From assembly GCF_003148825.1 (NCBI RefSeq), contig NZ_QGGZ01000001.1, positions 62,001 through 126,000 of the forward strand: a stretch of 64,000 nt of DNA. The letters run 5' to 3'. This document shows positions 12,101 to 20,658 of the stretch, piece after piece; within the stretch, counting starts at the first letter, position 1; every line of letters starts with the position of its first letter. The notes beneath the pieces are model-generated. The model saw nothing but the letters and a program-made list of their open reading frames with translations, did no database searches and was not told the origin of the DNA. Position numbers and translations under genes: made by a program. The stretch is from Streptomyces sp. CG 926. Its GTDB lineage: Bacteria; Actinomycetota; Actinomycetes; Streptomycetales; Streptomycetaceae.

Positions 12101-15100
12101 CTCACGGGAGCGGGGGCGCAGCGCGGGGCGGGCGGGGGCTGCGGTGGCCTCGGCCAGGCGGGCGGCGATGCCCGCGGGGGTGGGTGTCTCGAAGAGATCG
12201 CGGATGTTCAGCCGTACGCCCAGCTCGGTGCCGATGCGGCCGGCCAGCCGGGTGGCCAGCAGCGAGTGGCCGCCGTGGGCGAAGAAGTCGTCGTCCATCC
12301 CGGCCTCCTGGAGGCCGAGGACGGAGGCGAAGATCTCGCAGACGGTCTTCTCGGCGGGGGTGGCGGGCAGCCGTCCGGCCGGGCGGTGCACGGTGGCCGG
12401 GTCGGGGAGCGCCTTGCGGTCGAGCTTGCCGTTGACGGTGAGCGGGAACCGCGGCAGGTGCAGGAACAGCGACGGGACCATGTAGTTGGGGAGGTTGCGG
12501 CCCAGTTCGGTGCGGACCTCCTCGGCGGTGGGCGTGCCGGTGAAGTAGCAGATGAGCCGCTGCTGGCCCGCGTGGTCGCGGTCGACGGCGACGACGGCCT
12601 CGCCGACGCCCGGCACGGCGCGCAGCGCGGTCTCCACCTCGCCCAGTTCGATGCGGTTGCCGCGGACCTTGACCTGGTGGTCCTGGCGGCCGAGGAAGTC
12701 GAGCTGGCCGTCGGCCCGCATCCGGGCGAGGTCGCCGGTGCGGTACATGCGGCTGCCGGGCACGGCGGAGAACGGGTCGGGGACGTAGCGCTCGCTGGAG
12801 CGGCGCGGGTCGCGCAGATATCCGGGGCCCACGCCGGTGCCACCGATGAAGAGTTCGCCGGGCACACCGGGCGGTACGGGGGCGAGCGCGGCGTCCAGCA
12901 GGTAGAGGGCGTTGTTGCGCAGCGGGCGTCCGACGGGCAGCCGGCCGTGTTCCAGCTGGGCGTGCACGTCCGGGCCGATGAAGGCGTGGGTGTTGTCGTC
13001 GGAGCACTCGGTGAGGCCGTAGGCGTTGACGATCGCGGCCTGCGGGTGGCGTGCGTACCAGCGGGTGCACAGTTCGGGCGGCAGCACCTCCCCGTTGACG
13101 ATGAACCAGCGCAGCTCGGGCAGGGCCGGCGGCAGCACACCGGTGTCCCACAGGTCGACGGCGGCGCGGACGAAGGAGGGCACGGTCTCCAGGACGGTGA
13201 TCCCCCGGCGGGCGGCGTCGTCGAAGAGGGCGGCCGGGTCACGGGCGGTGTCCCGGGTGACCAGATGGACCTGTCCGCCGGTGATCAGCGGGGCGAGCAT
13301 CTGCCACACGGAGATGTCGAAGGTGAGCGGGGCGTTCATCACCACGCGGTCACCGTCGCCGAGACCGAGGTCCTCGACCTTGGCCAGGAGGTGGTTGTTC
13401 ATGCCCCGGCGGTGGACCATGGCGCCCTTGGGCTTGCCGGTGGAGCCCGAGGTGAAGCAGACGTAGGCGAGGGCGTCGGGCCCGCCGGCCGGCGCCGGGC
13501 GCTCGCCCGGGACCGCGGCCACCGCGTCGTCGATCACCAGGACGGGCAGCCCGCCGGGGACGGCGGCGGCGATCTCCTCGGCGCGGGCGCGCTGTTCGGG
13601 GGCGGCCAGCAGGCGGGCGATCCCCCCGCTCGCCAAGAGGTCGGCGGTACGGGTGACCGGCCCCTCGGGGTCGAGGGGGACGTAGGCCGCACCGGAGCCG
13701 AGGATGCCGAGCATCGCGACGGGGACGCGGGCGGTGGGCTCGCTGAGTACGGCGACCAGGTCGCCGGGGCGCACCCCGTCGGCGAGCAGGGCCAGGGCGA
13801 GGGCGTCGGCGCGGGCCACGAGGTCCGCGTAGCTCAGTTCGCGGCCGGTGTCGTCGGTGGTGGCGACGGCGTCGGGGCGGCGCCCGGCCTGCTGCCGGAC
13901 GCGCTCGACGACTTCCGCGTACTCCTCGTCGCGGGCGGTGTCGTTCCATTCGACCAGGACGCGGTGGCGTTCGGCGGGCGAGAGCAGGTCCACGGTGCCC
14001 ACCGGGCACGAGGGGTCCTCGGCGACGGCTTCCAGGAGCCGGGCGAGGCGTTCGATCAGGGCCTGGGCGGTGTCGCGTTCGAAGACGTCCGGCCGGTAGT
14101 CGATCTGCAGCCGCAGCCGCTCGCCGGGGATGGCGGTCAGGCAGAGCGGGTAGTGGGCGGCGTCGTACGGGTCCACCGCGGTGACCTGGAGCCCGCCCGC
14201 GCCGAGGGCGGCGAGGCCGGCCGCGTCGACGGGGTAGTTCTGGAAGGCGACGCAGGAGTCGAAGAGCTCGCCCGCTCCGGCGAGCCGCTGGATCTCGACC
14301 AGACCCAGGTGGTGGTGGTCGATCAGGCGCGCCTGCTCGTCCTGGAGCCGCTCGAACAGCGCGACGAGGGACTCGGTCGGGTCGATCCGTACGCGGACCG
14401 GCACGGTGTTGATGCACAGGCCCACGATGTCGGCGACGCCGGGCAGTTCGGGGTCCCGTCCGCTGACGATGGCGCCGAAGACCACGTCCTCGGAGCGGAT
14501 CTGCCGGCCGAGCAGGAGCGCCCACGCGCCCTGGAGCAGGGTTCCGGAGGTGATCCGGTGACCGCGGGCGAGGGCGGCGAGCCGTTCGGTGAGGGACTCG
14601 GGGAGGTACGTCTCCACGCGGTCGGGCAGCACCGAGCCGGGCGGCGGGGACACGGGCGCGGTACGGGTGCCGCCGGGCAGGCCGTCCAGAGCGCGGGTCC
14701 AGGCGTCCTGGGCGGCGGCCGTGTCGCGGCTGTGGAGCCGGCTCAGGAAGGCGGAGTAGGGGGTGACGGGCCCCAGCGGGGCGTCGTCGGCGTGGTGCAG
14801 GGCGAGGAGTTCGCGGACCAGGACCGGCCAGGACCAGCCGTCCATCACGATGTGGTGGTAGGTCAGCAGCAGTCGGTGGGACAGCGGGCCGGTACGGACG
14901 AGGGTGAAGCGCAGGAGCGGCGGCCGGGCGAGGTCGAAGCGGGTGGCCCGGTCCTCGGCGAGGAGGGTGTCGACGGCGACGGTGCGCTCGCTCTCGCCGA
15001 GCCCGGACAGGTCCATCTCCTGCCAGGGGGCCCGTACGCCGCGCTGGACGACCTGGGCGGGTTCACCGGTGGCGCGGCGCAGGAAACCGGCGCGGAGGTT

Positions 15101-15337
15101 GGCGTGCCTGTTCAGGACGGTGTCGGCGGCGGCCCGCAGCCGGTCCGCGTCGAGGGGGCCGTCGAGGTCGAGGAGCAGCTGGGCCACGTAGACGTCGCGT
15201 TCCTCCTCGTCGAAGAGGGCGTGGAAGAGGATGCCGTCCTGGAGCGGGGACAGCGGCAGGACGTCCTCGACCAGGGAGCGGGCGGCCGGCGCGGCGGTGG
15301 GAGCGGCGGTGGCGGGGGTGGACGGCGAGTGGTTCAC
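12092..15337 (-). CDS. NRPS module C(DCL)-A-PCP with basic-substrate pocket
   Basis: A 1081-residue single module: condensation (about 30-460), adenylation (500-970), carrier (985-1055, GGHS near 1022). The C domain opens with LSPLQDGILFHAL and carries HHIVMDGW near 163; the SPLQxGxLFHAL opening is typical of DCL domains that accept a D-residue from an upstream epimerase. This places the module after the free PCP-E protein. The A-domain pocket reads D-I-W-E-F-V-A-D-D-K. Glu at 278 and Asp at 330/331 suggest a positively charged side chain, so 2,3-diaminobutyrate from the neighbouring pathway is a natural candidate (inference). The GTG start at 15337 has AAGGA 8 nt upstream; the frame remains open further upstream only because it overlaps the preceding gene. 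Confidence 0.9.
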   Translation of the reverse strand: MNHSPSTPATAAPTAAPAARSLVEDVLPLSPLQDGILFHALFDEEERDVYVAQLLLDLDGPLDADRLRAAADTVLNRHANLRAGFLRRATGEPAQVVQRGVRAPWQEMDLSGLGESERTVAVDTLLAEDRATRFDLARPPLLRFTLVRTGPLSHRLLLTYHHIVMDGWSWPVLVRELLALHHADDAPLGPVTPYSAFLSRLHSRDTAAAQDAWTRALDGLPGGTRTAPVSPPPGSVLPDRVETYLPESLTERLAALARGHRITSGTLLQGAWALLLGRQIRSEDVVFGAIVSGRDPELPGVADIVGLCINTVPVRVRIDPTESLVALFERLQDEQARLIDHHHLGLVEIQRLAGAGELFDSCVAFQNYPVDAAGLAALGAGGLQVTAVDPYDAAHYPLCLTAIPGERLRLQIDYRPDVFERDTAQALIERLARLLEAVAEDPSCPVGTVDLLSPAERHRVLVEWNDTARDEEYAEVVERVRQQAGRRPDAVATTDDTGRELSYADLVARADALALALLADGVRPGDLVAVLSEPTARVPVAMLGILGSGAAYVPLDPEGPVTRTADLLASGGIARLLAAPEQRARAEEIAAAVPGGLPVLVIDDAVAAVPGERPAPAGGPDALAYVCFTSGSTGKPKGAMVHRRGMNNHLLAKVEDLGLGDGDRVVMNAPLTFDISVWQMLAPLITGGQVHLVTRDTARDPAALFDDAARRGITVLETVPSFVRAAVDLWDTGVLPPALPELRWFIVNGEVLPPELCTRWYARHPQAAIVNAYGLTECSDDNTHAFIGPDVHAQLEHGRLPVGRPLRNNALYLLDAALAPVPPGVPGELFIGGTGVGPGYLRDPRRSSERYVPDPFSAVPGSRMYRTGDLARMRADGQLDFLGRQDHQVKVRGNRIELGEVETALRAVPGVGEAVVAVDRDHAGQQRLICYFTGTPTAEEVRTELGRNLPNYMVPSLFLHLPRFPLTVNGKLDRKALPDPATVHRPAGRLPATPAEKTVCEIFASVLGLQEAGMDDDFFAHGGHSLLATRLAGRIGTELGVRLNIRDLFETPTPAGIAARLAEATAAPARPALRPRSREQA

Positions 15338-15356
15338 GGTGGTGTTCCTTCGGTGG

Positions 15357-18300
15357 TCAGGCGGTCTGGGTGCGGCGGGCCCGGCGGACGATCGGCGGGT
15401 CCTCGGCGCCGGCGCCGGCGGCCGTGGCGGCGGGCAGGGCGGCGGCCAGTTCGGCGACGGTGGGGCCGGTGAAGAACTGGCGGATGCCGACGGCACCGCC
15501 GAACCGGTCCCGGACCTCGGCGAGCAGCTGGGTGGCGAGCAGGGAGTGGCCGCCGAGGTCGAAGAAGCTGTCGTGGACGCCGATGTGCGGCACGCCCAGG
15601 ACCTGCTCCCAGATCGCGCACAGGGCGCGCTCGTCGTCGGTGCGCGGCTCCTGGTGGGACTCCGCGGCGCCGGCCGTCGCCGGGCCCGGCACGGGCAGGG
15701 CGGCCAGGTCGGTCTTGCCGTTGGCGGTCACGGGGAAGGCGTCGAGCAGGGTCAGGGTGGCGGGCACCATGTAGTCGGGCAGCCGGGCGCGCAGGTGCTC
15801 GCGCAGTTCCCGCGGGTCGGGTGCGGTGGTCCCCTCGGCGGGGACGGCGTAGCCGGCGAGCGCGGGACCGGCGGCCGTGTCCACGACGGTGACGGCGGCC
15901 TGGCCCACCGCCGGGTGGCCGGCCAGGACGTGCTCGATCTCGGCGGGTTCGATGCGCAGTCCGCGGATCTTGACCTGCCGGTCGGCGCGGCCGAGGTACT
16001 CGACCTGGCCGCCGGCGCTCCAGCGGGCCAGGTCGCCGGTGCGGTACATCCGGGTGCCCGGGGGGCCGTACGGGCAGGCGACGAAGCGTTCGGCGGTCAG
16101 CGCGGCCCGGCCGAGGTAGCCCTGTGCGAGTCCGGCGCCCGCGATGTAGAGCTCGCCGATGACGCCGGGTGCCACCAGGCCGAGCCGCTCGTCCAGGACG
16201 TGCAGCTGCGTGCCGTCGAGGGGGCGGCCGATCGGGACCTGTCCGGCGGGGGCCTCCTGGCCCGGGCCGACGGCGAAGGTCGCCGCGAAGGTGGTGGTCT
16301 CGGTGGGGCCGTAGGCGTTGGTCACGGTGGTGCCGGGGCAGGCCTCGCGGACCCGGCGGACCATGGACGGCGAGGCGGCCTCGCCTCCGGTCATCACCTC
16401 CTGCAGCGTGCCGAGCGCGGGCAGGCAGCGGTCGGCGAGGACGTTGAAGAGGGTGGCGGTGAGGAAGGTCCCGGTGACCTGCTCCTCGGCCATCAGCCGG
16501 GCCAGCGCGTCGACGTCGAGTTCGCCGGGCGGCGCGACGACGACCAGGCCGCCGTTCAGGAGCGGCACCCACATCTCGTAGGTGGAGGCGTCGAAGGCGT
16601 GCGGGGAACGCAGCAGCACCCGCTCGTGCGCGCCGCCGCGCCAGCGCCGGTCGGTGGCGAGGGCGACGACCTCGCGGTGGGAGACGGCCACGCCCTTGGG
16701 GGTGCCGGTGGAGCCGGAGGTGTACATCAGGTAGGCGAGCGCGTCGGCGTGGCCGCTCGGCCCGTCCGCCGGGTCCCCTTCGAAGGGCCGGCCGTCCGGG
16801 CGGAGCACGTGGCGCGGGCCCTCCGGTACGGGAGCGCCCTCCGGTACGTCGGTGACCAGGACGGCGGCTCCTGCCGCGGTGAGCACGGCCTCGGTACGGG
16901 CCCGCGGGGCCCGCGCGTCCAGCGGCAGGTAGGCGGCGCCGGCCTTGAGGATGCCCAGGCAGGCGGCGACGAGGTCGGCGGAGCGGTCCATCAGTACGGC
17001 GACGGACTCGCCCGGTCGGACGCCGGCGGCGCGCAGCCGTCCGGCGATCTCGTCGGCCCGGGCGTCGAGTTCGCCGTACGTGGTCTCCCGGCCGGCGCAG
17101 ACCACGGCGGGGCGGGTGGGGTGGGCGGCGGCCCGCTCCTCGAAGGCGCCGTGGACGGTTCGGGCGTCGGGGGCGACGGGTGCGCCCTGCCAGTGCTCCA
17201 GCAGATCGGCGCGCTCCCCGGGCAGCAGGACGTCGAGTGCGGAGAGCGGGGCGTCGGGCTCGCGGACGACGGCGCCGATGAGGTGGACGAGGCGGTCCAG
17301 CAGGCGCCGGGCCGTCGCCCCGTCGAACAGGTCGCTCGCGTACTCCAGTCCGAGGACCAGGCCCGAGGGTTGCCCGGTGGCCGGGTCGTGGAGCTCCTCC
17401 ACCTCCAGGGTGAGATCGAACTTGGCGGTGTCGGTGCGTACCGCCTCCACCTCGGCCCGCAGTCCCGCGAAGGCGGGGGTCTGCGGCTCGGTCCGCTGCG
17501 CGGAGACGGCGACCTGGAAGAGCGGGTGGCGGGCGGGCGAGCGGGCCGGGTTGAGGCGTTCGACCAGCGACTCGAAGGGCAGTTCCTGGTGGGCGTACGT
17601 CTCCAGGGCAGCCGTGCGCACCCGGCCCAGCACCTGCGTGAAGGTGGGGTCGCCCGAGGTGTCGGCGCGCACGATCAGGGTGTTGACGAAGAGACCCACG
17701 AGGTCGGTGAGGGCTTCGTCGTCCCGGCCGTCCACGGGGCAGCCCAGCGGCAGGTCGGTGCCGGCGCCGAGACGGGTGAGCAGGACCGCGAAGGCGGCCT
17801 GGACGGCCATGAACGAGGTGGCGCGGACGCCTTGGGCCAGCGCCGCCAGTGCGGCGTGCGCGGCGGCGTCGGTCCGTGCCTCCACCAGTGCGCCCCGGTG
17901 GCCGGCCACCGCCGGACGTGGCCGGTCGGCGGGCAGGGCCAGTTCCTCGGGCAGGCCGTCGAGGACGCCCGCCCAGTGGGTGAGCAGCCGGCCGTGCAGG
18001 GAGTCGGGGTCCTGGCCCGGGCCGAGGAGTTCGCGCTGCCAGAGCGCGTAGTCCGGGTACTGGACGGGCAGTTCGGGCCATTCGGGCGACCGGCCGACGC
18101 ACCGGGCGGTGTAGGCGGCGGCGAGGTCGCGGACGAGGATGTTCACGGAGTGGCCGTCGCCCGCGATGTGGTGCAGGACCAGGAGCAGGTAGTGGTCCTC
18201 GGCGTCGTCGGTGAACAGGGTGGCGCGCAGCGGTGGTTCGACGCGGAGGTCGAAGGGCCGGGACGAGGCCTCCTCGGCCCGCCGGGGGCGTTCGGCGGGC

Positions 18301-18557
18301 GGGCAGTCGGAGACGGTGAGCACCGGGGCGGCGTCGGTCGGGTCCAGGACCCGCTGGTGGGGGCGGCCCGCCTCGTCGGGGAAGACGGTGCGCAGCGCCT
18401 CGTGGCGGCCGCTCACGTCCGCGAGCGCGCCGCGCAGGGCCGGGCGGTCGAGGGCGCCGCGCAGCCGCAGTCCGACGGGGATGTGGTAGAGCGCGCCGTC
18501 GGCGCCGTCCCGGGCGTGGAACCACAGCCGCTGCTGGGCGTGGGACAGAGGGATCAC
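15357..18557 (-). CDS. NRPS module C(LCL)-A-PCP
   Basis: A 1066-residue single module: LCL condensation domain from the very N-terminus (LSHAQQRLWF; active site HHIAGDGH near 130, with His where Trp is usual after DG), adenylation (470-960; YTSGSTGTPKG near 615, NGKTDL), carrier (970-1040; GGHS near 1002). The pocket reads D-A-Y-F-V-T-A-T-F-K, which looks hydrophobic but matches no code I can name with confidence. The GTG start overlaps the TGA of the PCP-E gene as GTGA with a GGAG site upstream, so the two are translationally coupled. The LCL type suits a position after the basic-residue module rather than directly after the epimerase, so gene order and biosynthetic order probably differ. 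Confidence 0.9.
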   Translation of the reverse strand: MIPLSHAQQRLWFHARDGADGALYHIPVGLRLRGALDRPALRGALADVSGRHEALRTVFPDEAGRPHQRVLDPTDAAPVLTVSDCPPAERPRRAEEASSRPFDLRVEPPLRATLFTDDAEDHYLLLVLHHIAGDGHSVNILVRDLAAAYTARCVGRSPEWPELPVQYPDYALWQRELLGPGQDPDSLHGRLLTHWAGVLDGLPEELALPADRPRPAVAGHRGALVEARTDAAAHAALAALAQGVRATSFMAVQAAFAVLLTRLGAGTDLPLGCPVDGRDDEALTDLVGLFVNTLIVRADTSGDPTFTQVLGRVRTAALETYAHQELPFESLVERLNPARSPARHPLFQVAVSAQRTEPQTPAFAGLRAEVEAVRTDTAKFDLTLEVEELHDPATGQPSGLVLGLEYASDLFDGATARRLLDRLVHLIGAVVREPDAPLSALDVLLPGERADLLEHWQGAPVAPDARTVHGAFEERAAAHPTRPAVVCAGRETTYGELDARADEIAGRLRAAGVRPGESVAVLMDRSADLVAACLGILKAGAAYLPLDARAPRARTEAVLTAAGAAVLVTDVPEGAPVPEGPRHVLRPDGRPFEGDPADGPSGHADALAYLMYTSGSTGTPKGVAVSHREVVALATDRRWRGGAHERVLLRSPHAFDASTYEMWVPLLNGGLVVVAPPGELDVDALARLMAEEQVTGTFLTATLFNVLADRCLPALGTLQEVMTGGEAASPSMVRRVREACPGTTVTNAYGPTETTTFAATFAVGPGQEAPAGQVPIGRPLDGTQLHVLDERLGLVAPGVIGELYIAGAGLAQGYLGRAALTAERFVACPYGPPGTRMYRTGDLARWSAGGQVEYLGRADRQVKIRGLRIEPAEIEHVLAGHPAVGQAAVTVVDTAAGPALAGYAVPAEGTTAPDPRELREHLRARLPDYMVPATLTLLDAFPVTANGKTDLAALPVPGPATAGAAESHQEPRTDDERALCAIWEQVLGVPHIGVHDSFFDLGGHSLLATQLLAEVRDRFGGAVGIRQFFTGPTVAELAAALPAATAAGAGAEDPPIVRRARRTQTA

Positions 18558-20347
18558 AGCAGGGCTCCGAGCTGGGATTCGAAGGTGTCGAGGTCGGCCT
18601 GGCTGACCTGTGCGAGGGACACGTCGGAGGGGGTCAGCCCACCGGCGTCGGGGCGGGCGGCGTGGGTGACGACGGCGCGGAGCATGGTGAACCATTCGTG
18701 CGCGAGGTCGTGGACCCACGGCCCGGGGAAGGCATTGCCCGCCCAGGTCCAGGTGGCGCTGAGGGTGAGGCCGTCCGGGCCCTCGTGGGCGGCCGCGTTG
18801 ACCTCCACGGCGTGGGCCATCGGGAGGCCTTCGTCGGCGTCGTCGAGGGCGAAGTCGTGGCCGGGCGCGGCGTCCCAGGGGGCGTCGCCGCCCATCGGGA
18901 ACCGGCCGAGGTAGTTGAAGCCGATCTGGGGGATGCCGCGCGCGGCGAGATCGGGCCCGGTACGGGAGTTGAGGTGGCGCAGCAGCCCGAAGCCGATGCC
19001 CTTGTCGGGTACGGCGCGCAGTTCCTCCTTGACCAGCCGCAGGGCGGCGCCGACCGCGGGTCCGCCCGCGCGGGCCTCGTCGAGGTCCGGGCGGCCCAGC
19101 GCGAGGCGGACGGGGAACACGGTGGTGAACCAGCCGACGGTGCGGGACAGGTCGGTGCCGTCGGCGACGTCCTCCCGGCCGTGGCCCTCGACGTCGACGA
19201 GGACGGCGCCCTCCATGTCCTGCGGGTCCTCGCCATCGGCGCCGCGCCGGCCGAGCACGGCGAGGGCCAGGGCCGTCAGCAGCACGTCGTTGACGGTACC
19301 GTTGACCAGGCCGGGCGCGGTGGTGAGCAGGGGGCCCGTCACGTCCGGCCCGAGGGTCAGGGTGAGGGTGTTCTCCGGGCTCTCGGGGTCCAGGCCACCG
19401 GGCGCGCGGACCCCGGCCAGGGGCTGCGGGGCCTCGCGCAGGGCGGCGGCCCAGCGGTCGGCCTCGGTGGTCCGGCGGCCTGAGGTGGCCTCCGCGCGCA
19501 GCAGGTCGGCCCAGTGCGCGAAGGGGGTCGCCGCCGGTTCCAGGACGGGCTCACGGCCCTCGGCGAGGGCCGTCCAGCAGCTGCGCAGGTCGTCCTGGAG
19601 GATCCGCCAGGAGACCCCGTCGACCACGAGGTGGTGGATGACGAGCGCGAGCCGACCCTGCTGTCCGGCTCCCCGGTCCAGGAGTACGGCGCGCAGCATG
19701 TGGCCGTCGCGGGGCGAGAGCAGCCGCCGCGCGGCCCGCATCCGCTCCCGGGTCAGGGCGGGGAGTTGCGCCTCGCCGGTCCCTCGGGCGTCCACGTGCT
19801 CCAGCAGGTCCGCCGCGGCGACGGAGCCCGCGGGCGGTACGACCGGTTCGGCGCCGGTGGCCCCGATCCCGTCGGGCAGCCGCAGTCGCAGCATCTCGTG
19901 GGTGTCCAGGAGGGCCTGGACGGTGCGTTCGGCGGCGGCCGCCCCGAAGCCCGGCGGGGTGCGCAGGACGAGCGACTGGTTGTACGTGTCGACGGGACCG
20001 CCGAGTTCGGCGAGCCAGCCCATGATGGGGGTGGGCACCAGCGGGCCCAGGCGGCGCGGGGGCGTGGCCGGTCCGGCGTCCTCGCGCATCCGGCCCTGGG
20101 CGACGGTGGTGGCGGCGAGCGCGCTCACGCTCTCCGCGCGGAGCACGTCGCGGGTGCTGACGACCAGGCCGGCCGCGCGGGCGCGGCTGACGACCTGGAT
20201 CGCCTGGATGCTGTCGCCGCCCAGCCCGGTGAAGCTGTGGCCCGCGTCGACCTCGGCGCGGCCGAGGACCTCGGCGAAGAGGGTGCGCAGGGTCCGTACG
20301 GGGTCGGGGCCGGCGGGGTGCTCGGTGCGGTGGACGGGCTCAGCCAC
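18554..20347 (-). CDS. Free-standing NRPS PCP-epimerization didomain
   Basis: A 597-residue protein with only a carrier domain (GLGGDSIQAIQ near residue 41, with the GGDS form typical before epimerases) and an epimerization domain. E-domain marks are HHLVVDGVSW near 238, VEGHGRE near 385, DLSRTVGWFT, and the late IGFNYLGRF. It has no A or C domain. It is therefore most simply an initiation carrier loaded in trans by the stand-alone A domain, delivering a D-aminoacyl thioester to the DCL condensation domain of the 12092-15337 module. Translation starts at a GTG that overlaps the end of the MbtH gene by 8 bp. Confidence 0.9.
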   Translation of the reverse strand: MAEPVHRTEHPAGPDPVRTLRTLFAEVLGRAEVDAGHSFTGLGGDSIQAIQVVSRARAAGLVVSTRDVLRAESVSALAATTVAQGRMREDAGPATPPRRLGPLVPTPIMGWLAELGGPVDTYNQSLVLRTPPGFGAAAAERTVQALLDTHEMLRLRLPDGIGATGAEPVVPPAGSVAAADLLEHVDARGTGEAQLPALTRERMRAARRLLSPRDGHMLRAVLLDRGAGQQGRLALVIHHLVVDGVSWRILQDDLRSCWTALAEGREPVLEPAATPFAHWADLLRAEATSGRRTTEADRWAAALREAPQPLAGVRAPGGLDPESPENTLTLTLGPDVTGPLLTTAPGLVNGTVNDVLLTALALAVLGRRGADGEDPQDMEGAVLVDVEGHGREDVADGTDLSRTVGWFTTVFPVRLALGRPDLDEARAGGPAVGAALRLVKEELRAVPDKGIGFGLLRHLNSRTGPDLAARGIPQIGFNYLGRFPMGGDAPWDAAPGHDFALDDADEGLPMAHAVEVNAAAHEGPDGLTLSATWTWAGNAFPGPWVHDLAHEWFTMLRAVVTHAARPDAGGLTPSDVSLAQVSQADLDTFESQLGALL

Positions 20348-20564
20348 GGGGCGCGTTCCCCGCGAGGGCGGCCACCAGGGAGGCGGGGCGCATGTCGGTC
20401 CAGACCCGCTCGACGTGGTCCAGGCAGGCCTGGCGGCCGTCGGGGCCGTGCACGACGGTCCAGCCGGCCGGGACGGGGTGGGTGGCGGGCCACAGGGAGT
20501 GCTGGAGCTCGTCGTTGCGGACCACGACGTAGGAGGCGGTCTCGTTCTCGAAGGGGTTACTCAT
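20340..20564 (-). CDS. MbtH-like NRPS accessory protein (second copy)
   Basis: A 74-residue MbtH-family protein: YVVVRNDELQHSLW, PVPAGW and HVERVWTDMRPASL are the family blocks. A clear AAGGTG ribosome site precedes the ATG. It lies directly before the PCP-E gene and overlaps it, so it is made together with the A-domain proteins it probably activates. It differs clearly from the plus-strand copy at 4776-4976 in both N- and C-terminal tails, arguing against a recent duplication. Confidence 0.95.
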   Translation of the reverse strand: MSNPFENETASYVVVRNDELQHSLWPATHPVPAGWTVVHGPDGRQACLDHVERVWTDMRPASLVAALAGNAPRG

Positions 20565-20624
20565 GGCGGTTCACCTTTCGGGTCGGGTGCGGCCGTACGG
20601 GTCGTACGGCGCTTCGTCGGGACG

Positions 20625-20658
20625 GGTACGGCGGAGGATCAGGTACGGCGGAGGATCA
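20625..20658. repeat. 17-bp perfect tandem duplication at gene end
   Basis: The 17-bp unit GGTACGGCGGAGGATCA occurs at 20625-20641 and again at 20642-20658. The second copy contains the stop codon of the PLP/ATP-grasp gene. Removing one copy would leave the protein unchanged, so this looks like recent slippage. Confidence 0.8.
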
